NCBI GenBank assembly: GCA_043820045.1
Contig: JBDREF010000465.1
Span: 1-19,460 of the forward strand
Length of the DNA: 19,460 bases
From: JBDREF01 sp043820045
Lineage (GTDB): Bacteria; Planctomycetota; Phycisphaerae; Sedimentisphaerales; Anaerobacaceae
Direction: 5' to 3'
Of this stretch, positions 1-6,882 are shown piece by piece. Each line of letters opens with the position of its first letter. The first letter of the stretch is position 1. Under the pieces are notes generated by a model, which worked only from the letters and a program-made list of their open reading frames with translations, was not told the origin of the DNA and did not search any database. The translations under genes and the position numbers were made by a program.

Positions 1-75
1 ATGCTGTTATCGAACATCCCTGCCATTTATACGGCGTATCCTTCTATTGACGGTACGGAACCGGTATTTGTATAA
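1..75 (+). other. Possible C-terminal tail of a truncated upstream gene
   Basis: From base 1 a plus-strand frame stays open for 24 codons and ends with TAA at 73-75. It could be the end of a gene that starts before the window. A second plus-strand frame is also open over this short distance, and no domain can be recognised, so coding is not shown. All three minus-strand frames have stops here, so a minus-strand gene is unlikely. Confidence 0.2.
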
Positions 76-255
76 GTAATGCACCCCTCCCCAACATTTT
101 CGGAGGACTAAAGTGCGGTGCAGAATACTCCGCCGCACCACACTTATATAGTAAGATTCGCCAAAAAGTCAAGTCAACCCCCCAAAAACCCATTTTTAGT
201 ACTGCTAAGCCCCATTCACAAGCGATTGGACACTTGGTGAAATAAGACTGTTTTC

Positions 256-318
256 GATTGACTATCTATTATTGATCATTGACTATTGGCTATGGCGAAG
301 CCATGAATTGACTATTGC
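256..318. repeat. AT-rich TTGACTATTG-type degenerate repeat cluster
   Basis: The word ATTGACTAT or TTGACTATTG occurs three times in about 60 bases (near 257, 278 and 307), mixed with variants such as TATTATTGATCATTG. The same word recurs next to rdgB (about 3139-3148), and related ATGATTA/TAATCAT words surround the tRNA gene at 12210-12428. This suggests a genome-wide family of short AT-rich intergenic repeats rather than local chance. Confidence 0.5.
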
Positions 319-327
319 ACACGGCTT

Positions 328-442
328 GTCATCCCGAGACCACAGAATGTGGTCGTGGCAATCTCTTGTGCGATAACCGCAAGATACCTCGTTGCATTTG
401 AGATTGCTTCGCTCCGCCCCTAAGGGGCAAGCTCGCAATGAC
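328..442. repeat. Inverted pair of GTCAT...GCAATCTC palindromic repeats
   Basis: The left copy (328-365) starts GTCATCCCGAG and ends GGCAATCTC. The right copy (400-442), read on the minus strand, starts GTCATTGCGAG and ends GCAATCTC. Each copy carries its own hairpin: GACCACA-GAA-TGTGGTC at 338-354 (7 perfect pairs) and GCCCC-TAA-GGGGC at 416-428 (5 perfect pairs). The ends match while the hairpin cores differ, as in REP-like or miniature palindromic elements. A related GTCATCCC sequence is at 1433-1440, and GCAATGAC is at 3106-3113. Confidence 0.6.
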
Positions 443-457
443 GGCGCGCGTTGGTTC

Positions 458-1396
458 TTAGAATCTCTTTAGCAGGCCGATGCCGGTTGTGGGTTCTTCG
501 GTGTTGCTCACGTACGGCATTACCTTGAAACCGGCGACTTCGAGGTCCTTATGTCTGCCTGCTACGGCGTGGCCGACTACCCAGCCGAGAGTCGCGCCGA
601 AGACGACGTCGCTTGCCCAGTGGTCGCCGGTGTCCATCATTCGATAAGCTACGGCGGAGGCCGCCACGTAGGCGGGGATGCCTACCTTCGGGCCGTAGAA
701 CTCGTCCAGCACCGAAGCAACCGTAAACGAGCTGGATGTATGGCCGCTCGGCCATGCGTAGTCTTTGCCGTTCGGGGTCTCGTTACCTCGTGCGTATTTG
801 AGTCCCATTGTCGTCAGCCATGTTATCGTAAGGGCATTTCTCATCGTCCAGGCTCGCTGCCTGTTGAACTCGTCTTCGCTCTCAGCACTGAGCACGTACC
901 ATACGCCGCTGGCCCCGAGGTGCAGCGCCGGATGGCCGATTATGTTCAGACTCTCGTCTTTCCAGTTATGCAGCGCGGGATGCCTGTCGAAATGTCCCTC
1001 GATATGCGTATCAGCGTCGCTGTTGTGCATTGCTATGCTCGCTCCGCCGGCTAACAGCAGGGCAGTGGCGTTATCCAATCGCAGAAAACTCTCTTTCGAA
1101 TCTTCGATGAGCCTGTCGGGCCATTTGGCAAAGTCTTCCTTTCCTTCTTTGAGCCAGAGCGGTTCCTTCTTGCCGCTTTTCGTTGTCCCAGGCTGATTCG
1201 CTGTTACCGCAGAGGACGCAGAGATTTCTGACCCTTGGACTTCGCTCAGGGCATGATTATTATCTTTCTCTCTCGGCGCGCCGGGATTCTCTGTGGTTAA
1301 TTTGCAGCTTGAGTCGGGGCTCGCACAGCCGGCGGCCAGTATCAGGCAGGCACAAAACAGTCTCAGCCACAGTCCGTTGCGTCGATAGATTCTCAC
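458..1396 (-). CDS. PAP2-superfamily phosphatase, probable lipoprotein
   Basis: The product is 312 residues. The N-terminus is basic, then hydrophobic, and ends in a lipobox-like LAAGC (Cys24), so it is probably exported and lipid-anchored. Residues 30-80 are polar and look disordered. The C-terminal half carries type-2 phosphatidic acid phosphatase motifs: K200 followed by six residues then TP (the usual form is RP), PSGH at 216-219, and R252...H259-x3-D263. Family members remove phosphate from lipids or other phosphomonoesters using the two His residues. The Arg of motif 1 is replaced by Thr and motif 3 has one extra residue, so the substrate or activity may differ. The GTG start at 1396 is chosen because GGAG (1405-1408) lies 8 bases upstream. 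The gene is downstream of guaB on the same strand, 128 bases away. The substrate is unknown. Confidence 0.85.
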   Translation of the reverse strand: MRIYRRNGLWLRLFCACLILAAGCASPDSSCKLTTENPGAPREKDNNHALSEVQGSEISASSAVTANQPGTTKSGKKEPLWLKEGKEDFAKWPDRLIEDSKESFLRLDNATALLLAGGASIAMHNSDADTHIEGHFDRHPALHNWKDESLNIIGHPALHLGASGVWYVLSAESEDEFNRQRAWTMRNALTITWLTTMGLKYARGNETPNGKDYAWPSGHTSSSFTVASVLDEFYGPKVGIPAYVAASAVAYRMMDTGDHWASDVVFGATLGWVVGHAVAGRHKDLEVAGFKVMPYVSNTEEPTTGIGLLKRF

Positions 1397-1524
1397 TTGC
1401 TAAACTCCTTTTACAATTGATACACAACGCGCGTCATCCCGTCGCTCCGGGACCGCCCCCACTTGGTGGTTTCCGCAGGCCGACGCCCTCCCTATGGGAC
1501 GCCTGACGGTGCGGCGAGCCAGGA

Positions 1525-2997
1525 TCAACCTTCGAACGGCAGGCTCGCCGAATAGTTCGGGGCCTCTTTGGTTATCTGGATATCGTGCGGATGGGATTCG
1601 CTGACCGAAGCGGCGCTGATTCGAACGAACCGGCTGTTCTTTCTGAGCCCTTCGATGTTTCGCGCCCCGCAATAGCCCATGCCGGCCCGCAACCCGCCGA
1701 CTAATTGATAGACAAACTCGCTTAACATCCCGCGGTACGGCACCCGTCCTTCCACGCCTTCCGGCACAAGCTTGCTGACCTCCGTCGAGCTGCTCTGGCC
1801 GTATCTTTCCGCCGAGCCTTTGACCATAGCTCCCAACGAGCCCATACCTCTGTATTCCTTGAACTGCCTGCCCTTGTAGATGACCAGTTGGCCGGGGCTT
1901 TCTTTCAGGCCGGCGAACAACGAGCCTATCATCACGCTCGATGCCCCGGCGGCGATTGCCTTGGTTATGTCGCCCGACTGCTTTATGCCGCCGTCGGCGA
2001 TGACCGGAATGTTATGCTTTTCCGCAACCCTGGCGCAGTTCATTATCGCAGAGACCTGGGGCACTCCCACGCCGGATATGACTCTGGTGGTGCAAATTGC
2101 GCCGGGCCCGATGCCGACCTTCACAGCGTTTGCTCCGGCGGCAATCAAATCCTCCGCCGCCTCCGAGGTGGCAATGTTACCGGCGATAACGTCGATGTCA
2201 TAATCGGCCTTGATTTTCTTTACGGTATCGATAACGTTCTGCGAATGGCCGTGGGCGGTATCGACAACAATGATATCGACGTCGGCTGCTATCAGGGCCT
2301 CTATTCGCTCGTAATCGTGGACGCTCACGGCCGCACCGACGCGAAGCCGGCCTCGCTGGTCCTTGGCCGCTATCGGATACTGCTGAACGCGATCGATGTC
2401 CCTCATGGTAATCAATCCGGCCAATTCGCCTTTGCCGTTCACCAGCAGCAATTTTTCCACCTTGTGTTCTCTGAGGATTTCTTTCGCCTGTTCGAGCGTC
2501 GTGCCCGCCGGCCCGGTGACAAGATTATTCTTCACCATCACGGAGCTTATCTCGGCGTCGTAGTCCTTGAGGAACTTCAGATCTCTGCGAGTCAGAATGC
2601 CGACCAGCTTTTTGCCCTCGACGATGGGAATGCCGGAAACATTCTGCTCGACCATGAGCTCCTGCGCCCTTCTGACCGGCTGATTCGGCGACAGTGTCAC
2701 CGGGTCGAGAATGACGCCGTGCTCGGAGCGTTTAACCTTGGCCACCTCTCGTTTTTGCGCCTCGATAGAAAGGTTCTTGTGAATTATGCCGATTCCGCCT
2801 TCCTGCGCCAGTGCTATCGCCAATGCCGCCTCGGTAACGGTATCCATCGCGGCCGAGACGATTGGTATGTTCATCTCGATATTATTCGTCAATTGTGTGC
2901 GCGTGTCCGCCTGGCTCGGCACAAAATCGCTCTGGGCCGGTATCAGCAGCACATCGTCGAAGGTTATACCTTCGGCAACAATTTTGCTCTCGTCCAT
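1525..2997 (-). CDS. guaB: Inosine-5'-monophosphate dehydrogenase
   Basis: GuaB oxidises IMP to XMP with NAD+, the committed step of guanine nucleotide synthesis in the cytoplasm. The 490-residue length is typical. The TIM barrel begins at residue 10 (TFDDVLLIP) and is interrupted by two CBS domains at about 95-205 that usually mediate nucleotide regulation. The barrel resumes with VVDTAHGHS (245-252). The catalytic loop is GIGPGAICTTR with nucleophile Cys302. The phosphate-binding ADGGIK is at 334-339 and the flap dyad Arg398-Tyr399 is present. The ATG at 2997 is supported by GGAG at 3005-3008, 7 bases upstream. The gene is divergent from rdgB, with a candidate promoter at 3034-3061. Nothing essential is missing. 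Confidence 0.98.
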   Translation of the reverse strand: MDESKIVAEGITFDDVLLIPAQSDFVPSQADTRTQLTNNIEMNIPIVSAAMDTVTEAALAIALAQEGGIGIIHKNLSIEAQKREVAKVKRSEHGVILDPVTLSPNQPVRRAQELMVEQNVSGIPIVEGKKLVGILTRRDLKFLKDYDAEISSVMVKNNLVTGPAGTTLEQAKEILREHKVEKLLLVNGKGELAGLITMRDIDRVQQYPIAAKDQRGRLRVGAAVSVHDYERIEALIAADVDIIVVDTAHGHSQNVIDTVKKIKADYDIDVIAGNIATSEAAEDLIAAGANAVKVGIGPGAICTTRVISGVGVPQVSAIMNCARVAEKHNIPVIADGGIKQSGDITKAIAAGASSVMIGSLFAGLKESPGQLVIYKGRQFKEYRGMGSLGAMVKGSAERYGQSSSTEVSKLVPEGVEGRVPYRGMLSEFVYQLVGGLRAGMGYCGARNIEGLRKNSRFVRISAASVSESHPHDIQITKEAPNYSASLPFEG

Positions 2998-3033
2998 CTT
3001 TATGCTCCAGATACTAAACGCTGTTTTGGCCAG

Positions 3034-3061
3034 ATATTAAGCCATTCGGGCGAAAAATCAA
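3034..3061 (-). promoter_or_regulatory. Candidate sigma70-type promoter for guaB
   Basis: On the minus strand, TTGATT (3056-3061) is followed after 16 bases by TAATAT (3034-3039). This would start transcription about 30 bases before the guaB ATG and leave room for its GGAG ribosome binding site. Each box has four or more matches to the Escherichia coli consensus. Planctomycete promoter rules are less certain. Confidence 0.35.
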
Positions 3062-3100
3062 TTATCAAATATTAAAAATCCTGATCGCGGGGTTGTAGCC

Positions 3101-3150
3101 TTGCGGCAATGACTTCTGAAGTTTTTGCATTTTGCATTTTGACTATTGGC
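3101..3150. repeat. Short repeats in the guaB-rdgB gap
   Basis: This stretch contains GCAATGAC (3106-3113), matching the end of the palindromic repeats at 328-442. It also has a tandem TTTTGCA word (two copies, about 3124-3137) running into TTGACTATTGGC (3139-3150), which also occurs at 279-290. The repeats reach into the 5' edge of the rdgB reading frame, which argues for starting rdgB downstream of them. Confidence 0.4.
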
Positions 3151-3167
3151 ATGTATCATTGTCGTCT

Positions 3168-3800
3168 GTGTCAGAAGAAAACAGAAACATTCTCGTAGCG
3201 ACGACCAACCCGGGCAAGATTGCCGAGATAAGGGCCATGCTCGGCGGCGATGTTCGGTGGCTGTCTCTTGCCGACGTCGGGGAAATCGGGGAAATCGAGG
3301 AAGACGGCTCGACCTTCGCCGAAAACGCCCGCAAGAAAGCATTAGGCTATGCAAGAGCGGCGGGCATTTGGACCATTGCCGATGATTCGGGCCTGGTTGT
3401 CGATGCACTCGGCGGGGCCCCCGGCATAAAATCCGCCCGATTCTCAGGCGAAAAGACGAAAGACGAAGATCGAACACTAATCGACCATCGGAACATTGCA
3501 AAAGTGCTGGAGCTTCTCAAAGACGTTCCCAAAGACAGAAGGACGGCCAGGTTCGTATGCTGCCTGTGTCTGGCGAGCCCTGAAAAAGCCCTGATCGAAA
3601 CCGAAGGAACGCTGGAAGGTCTCATAACAGAAAGGGAAATCGGGGAAAACGGCTTCGGCTACGACCCTGTTTTCCTTGTGCCGCACCTGCACAGAGCCGT
3701 AGCACAACTGACCGGTGATGAGAAAAACGCAATCTCGCACCGCGGCAGCGCCCTCCGAAAGCTAAAGCCGCTGCTCGAGAAACTTCGCGGAAACGATTAG
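3168..3800 (+). CDS. rdgB: RdgB/HAM1-family XTP/dITP pyrophosphatase
   Basis: The enzyme hydrolyses non-canonical purine triphosphates (dITP, XTP) to monophosphates and so keeps them out of DNA and RNA. From GTG 3168 the protein is 210 residues, close to the family's roughly 200. Family motifs in order: TTNPGK (12-17), TFAENARKKA (49-58), ADDSGLVVDALGG (71-83) with the catalytic Asp pair, FSGE (92-95), GFGYDPVF (162-169) and SHRGSALRKL (190-199). The frame is open up to TTG 3132, but those extra codons come from repeat DNA and no in-frame ATG exists. GTG 3168 gives the expected short N-terminus. There is no clear Shine-Dalgarno sequence. TATCAT at 3154-3159, 8 bases before the GTG, could be a -10 box of a leaderless or near-leaderless transcript. 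The start is uncertain; the function is not. Confidence 0.93.
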   Translation: MSEENRNILVATTNPGKIAEIRAMLGGDVRWLSLADVGEIGEIEEDGSTFAENARKKALGYARAAGIWTIADDSGLVVDALGGAPGIKSARFSGEKTKDEDRTLIDHRNIAKVLELLKDVPKDRRTARFVCCLCLASPEKALIETEGTLEGLITEREIGENGFGYDPVFLVPHLHRAVAQLTGDEKNAISHRGSALRKLKPLLEKLRGND

Positions 3801-4126
3801 GCCGCGTCTATGCCAGGACCGTGCTGGCGCGTGCAAATGCGACTATCAAACAACAAGCCGGGCAATCTTTGTTGATTATTCTGCCGCTGTAAACCCAATA
3901 ATTGTTTTCCCTTGACATTTAAATAGCCGAGCAGTATTTGTCCTGTTCTAAATTTTCCCGGCCAAATAGCCGATGGGTACGTATGTAAACTAAAATATTG
4001 GAAATCAGCACGTAAAATCGGGGAAATCGTTGCCGTTTTGCGGCATTTCCACACTGTTGCTATCTGATTTGTTCTTTACCACAAGGTGAAATCCGGGGCT
4101 GAATACTGACGACCGAGTACTATATT
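3801..4126 (+). other. rdgB-topA intergenic region with candidate leader
   Basis: No gene is supported in these 326 bases. There is a small hairpin GCCAG/CTGGC (3812-3816 and 3824-3828) just after rdgB, a candidate promoter at 3912-3940, and a bulged hairpin at 4022-4050 (GGAAAT plus GCCG pairing with CGGCATTTCC, four unpaired bases, loop TTTTG). If the promoter is real, topA has a leader of about 180 bases containing this hairpin. A minus-strand open frame here has no recognisable features. Confidence 0.5.
3912..3940 (+). promoter_or_regulatory. Candidate sigma70-type promoter upstream of topA
   Basis: A perfect TTGACA (3912-3917) is followed after exactly 17 bases by TATTTG (3935-3940), a weak -10 box with three consensus matches. 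It lies about 190 bases before the topA start in the only sizeable gap on this strand between rdgB and topA. The perfect -35 and ideal spacing are what suggest it. Confidence 0.35.
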
Positions 4127-6499
4127 ATGGCAAAATCGAGCACATCCAAGAAATCTCTGGTAATAGTCGAATCGCCCGCCAAGGCGAAAACGATCGACAA
4201 GTATCTCGGTCCTGGCTTTGAGGTGAAAGCCTCAATGGGACACGTGCGGGATCTGCCTTCCAAGGGGCTCAACGTCGATATCGAAAATGACTTCGAGCCG
4301 ACCTACGACATCATGCCCGGCAAGCAGCGCACCGTGGCGGCATTGAAGGCGGCCGCGAAGAATTGCGATAAACTGTTCCTGGCCACCGACCTTGACCGCG
4401 AAGGAGAGGCTATCGCCTGGCATCTGGCGCAATTGCTCCGCATCCCGCCCGAGAGAACCTACCGCGTTATCTTCAACGCCATAACCAAGTCGTCGATACA
4501 GCAGGCATTTGCCGAGCCGGGCAAGCTCGACATGGACAAGGTTATGGCCCAGCAGGCCCGGCGAATCCTCGACAGGATTGTCGGCTATCAGATCAGCCCG
4601 CTGCTGTGGAAGAAAGTCACCCGGGGTCTTTCCGCCGGCCGTGTGCAGTCTATCGCGGTCAAGATCATAGTCGAGAAAGAAAAGCAGATTCGCCTGTTCA
4701 AACCCGAGGAATACTGGCTCATCCCCGCTGTTTTCTCCGCCGATCTTCAGAGCGATTACAGCGCCGAATGGCTCGAGTTCATGCGGACGGAGACCGAGCC
4801 GGACAGACCGCCGACACTTGCCGAGCAAAGCAAATGGCTGGCCGAACACAATGCACTCAAGGCCGAGCTGTACAAGATAGGCGATGAAGACTTCAAGGCG
4901 TCCGGCAAGGAACAGGCCGAGCGCGTTTTCAATGCGCTAAAGCGGGCGCAGTTCAAACTCTCTGATTTGCAGACCAAGCTATCCGTCTCTCGGCCTTCTG
5001 CGCCTTTCATTACCTCCACACTGCAGCAGGCGGCGGCAAATCGCATGGGCTTTACGGCAAAAAGAACCATGCGAGTGGCGCAGCAGTTGTATGAAGGTAT
5101 CGACTTGGGCTCGATGGGCTCTCTGGGTCTCATCACGTACATGAGAACGGACAGCACGCACCTTTCGAGTGAGGCCGTAACGGAGGTTCGAAAGTACATC
5201 AACACCCAGTTCGGAGCACCTTATCTGCCTGACAAGGCCAAGATTTACGCTTCCGGCAAGAACGCGCAGGCGGCGCACGAGGCCATCCGCCCGACTGACG
5301 TCGATCTTACACCTTCCGATATCAGGCCGTTTCTCACCGATGAGCAATACAAGCTTTATGACCTTATCTGGCGCCGGTTCGTGGCCTCCCAGATGGAAGC
5401 GGCCAAATGGGATGTGACGAATCTGGATATAGCAGCCGAGACTTCGGTGGGCTGCTGCAGGTACCGGAGTACCGGCCGGCTCCTCGTCTTCGACGGTTTC
5501 ACCAGGGTTTGGACGGTATCGTCAAACGAACAGGAACTGCCCTCGATGAAAGTCGGCCAGCAACTGGCGCCGGTCGATATTAAGGCCGAGCAGCATTTCA
5601 CCAAGCCGCCGGCGCGTTATACCGAGGCGAGCCTGGTAAAGGCTTTGGAAAAAGAAGGCATAGGACGGCCAAGCACTTACGCCTCCATAATAAGCACTGT
5701 ACAGGAAAGAGGTTACGTCGAGCAGAAAGACAAGAAGTTCTTCGCAACCGATCTCGGCGAGGTAGTCACGGAGAAACTTAACGAGTACTTCCCGAAGATA
5801 ATGGACATTGCCTTCACCCGCTATATGGAAGAACAGCTCGATAAGATCGAAGAGCAGCACCTTGACTGGCTCGGCGTCTTGAAAGACTTCTACGGCCCCT
5901 TCAAAGAAAGTCTCGAGACGGCCCAGGCGGAAATGAAACACGCCAAAGCCGAAGTGACTCCGAGCGAGTACAAGTGCCCACAGTGCGGCGAGCAACTCGT
6001 TTACAGATTCGGCAAGAACGGAAAATTCCTGAGCTGCTCGAAATATCCGGACTGTACGTTCGCCTGCCCATGCGACAAGGAAGGCAAGATGCTCGAAGAG
6101 AAAGTCTCGGAGCACCAATGCCCCAAGTGCGGCAAGCCGATGATTCACAAGAACGGCCGCTTCGGTCCCTTTCTTGGCTGTAGCAACTATCCCGAGTGCA
6201 AGACCACGCTTAAGCTGGACAAGCAGGGCAACGTCCTGCCGCCCAAACCGCCCGCCGAGCCGACCGGCATCAAATGTCACAAGTGCAAACAAGGCGAGCT
6301 GGTCATAAGACAGGGCAAGAAGGGGCCGTTCATGGGCTGCGGCAGATTTCCCAAATGCAGAACCATCATTAGCATCAAACAACTCGATCATCTGAAGCAA
6401 TTGCAGTCAGAGGGAAAATGGCCGCCCAAGACGCTCGAACAGGCCGATGAACTCCTCGGACGCAAAAGCGCCAAGCAGACTGTAAAGATAGAAAAATAG
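4127..6499 (+). CDS. topA: DNA topoisomerase I (type IA)
   Basis: TopA relaxes negative supercoils by breaking and rejoining one DNA strand. The 790-residue protein opens with the TOPRIM domain (about 10-120): VESPAKAKTI with Glu15, and the metal-binding DLDRE (Asp88, Asp90, Glu92). The central type IA core contains the nucleophile Tyr338 in TYMRTDSTHLS and the conserved HEAIRPT (384-390). GIGRPSTYA is at 511-519. The C-terminus has three zinc ribbons of the C-x2-C...C-x5-C type: Cys617/620/637/643, Cys665/668/685/691 and Cys717/720/738/744. These help bind single-stranded DNA and, in some bacteria, RNA polymerase. The ATG at 4127 gives the normal N-terminus; no good Shine-Dalgarno site precedes it. 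The length is shorter than the E. coli enzyme (about 865), mainly in the tail. Confidence 0.98.
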   Translation: MAKSSTSKKSLVIVESPAKAKTIDKYLGPGFEVKASMGHVRDLPSKGLNVDIENDFEPTYDIMPGKQRTVAALKAAAKNCDKLFLATDLDREGEAIAWHLAQLLRIPPERTYRVIFNAITKSSIQQAFAEPGKLDMDKVMAQQARRILDRIVGYQISPLLWKKVTRGLSAGRVQSIAVKIIVEKEKQIRLFKPEEYWLIPAVFSADLQSDYSAEWLEFMRTETEPDRPPTLAEQSKWLAEHNALKAELYKIGDEDFKASGKEQAERVFNALKRAQFKLSDLQTKLSVSRPSAPFITSTLQQAAANRMGFTAKRTMRVAQQLYEGIDLGSMGSLGLITYMRTDSTHLSSEAVTEVRKYINTQFGAPYLPDKAKIYASGKNAQAAHEAIRPTDVDLTPSDIRPFLTDEQYKLYDLIWRRFVASQMEAAKWDVTNLDIAAETSVGCCRYRSTGRLLVFDGFTRVWTVSSNEQELPSMKVGQQLAPVDIKAEQHFTKPPARYTEASLVKALEKEGIGRPSTYASIISTVQERGYVEQKDKKFFATDLGEVVTEKLNEYFPKIMDIAFTRYMEEQLDKIEEQHLDWLGVLKDFYGPFKESLETAQAEMKHAKAEVTPSEYKCPQCGEQLVYRFGKNGKFLSCSKYPDCTFACPCDKEGKMLEEKVSEHQCPKCGKPMIHKNGRFGPFLGCSNYPECKTTLKLDKQGNVLPPKPPAEPTGIKCHKCKQGELVIRQGKKGPFMGCGRFPKCRTIISIKQLDHLKQLQSEGKWPPKTLEQADELLGRKSAKQTVKIEK

Positions 6500-6882
6500 C
6501 GCGGCAGCACCGCCTGGCTTCAGGTCACAGTCTCATAAAAACCTATCCGGACAAATAAAAAGAAGCAGGTCTGCGCGCTCGAAGCCCAGGCTCATCGACA
6601 AGCAAGCCACGAATGTCCCTCATCGGAGCGGGCGGGGCAGACCAATTTTGCAGAGAATGCCAAAGGCGTGCCGATATAGATTAGTTGTGGCGTCTTGGTC
6701 AGAAGCCGGCTGCGGGACATCGCCGATGGTACTGATGGCAGTACCGGGCCGAATAACGGGACTGAGAACGCGATTGTTATTGGACGCACGGAACGGCTGG
6801 AGGCGTGAACCTCCTCGGAAGTCCTGCGACGGGGAATAGAAACGAGATTTGAAAAGGGGTTCGTCGAACCCGGGCTAACAGG
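6500..6882 (+). other. Hairpin-rich gene-free region before ftsK (candidate leader RNA)
   Basis: These 383 bases have no supported gene; open frames on both strands are short and featureless. The stretch contains a long-range stem GGTCTGC (6569-6575) with GCAGACC (6637-6643), backed by CGCTC/GAGCG inside it. It also has a perfect 7-bp hairpin GGTACTG-ATGG-CAGTACC (6728-6745), a GGAGG/CCTCC hairpin (6799-6803 and 6810-6814), and a perfect GGGTTC-GTC-GAACCC hairpin (6857-6871) that ends 11 bases before the ftsK GTG. None matches RNase P, tmRNA or SRP RNA signatures that I know. It may be a structured 5' leader of ftsK, a small RNA, or simply spacer. Confidence 0.35.

Larger units (their letters stand above)
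76..457. other. Gene-free, repeat-rich intergenic region
   Basis: No convincing gene is present. The stretch holds an 11-bp imperfect hairpin (arms 111-121 and 135-145, one mismatch, no following T-run), a cluster of TTGACTATTG-like AT-rich words (about 256-318) with an embedded ATGGC-GAA-GCCAT hairpin (292-304), and a pair of inverted palindromic repeats (328-442), listed separately. It lies downstream of the minus-strand phosphatase gene, so it may include that gene's transcription end, but no classical hairpin plus T-tract terminator is seen. Confidence 0.6.

Noticed and set aside
1888..3075. Long plus-strand open frame (395 codons) antisense to guaB
   Set aside because: It lies opposite a perfectly recognisable guaB, has no domain of its own, and reflects the GC-biased third positions of the real gene.
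3279..3300. Tandem GGGGAAATC words in rdgB
   Set aside because: They encode a plausible Gly-Glu-Ile repeat in a variable loop; similar words at 3635 and 4019 are too short to call a repeat family.
5522..6400. 292-codon minus-strand open frame inside topA
   Set aside because: It is antisense to the topA core and zinc ribbons; the composition is that of a mirror frame and no motif is visible.
6500..6882. RNase P RNA, tmRNA or SRP RNA
   Set aside because: The conserved core words I know for these RNAs (for example GAGGAAAGTCC of RNase P, GGAAGCAGC of SRP RNA, the tRNA-like ends of tmRNA) are not found on either strand.
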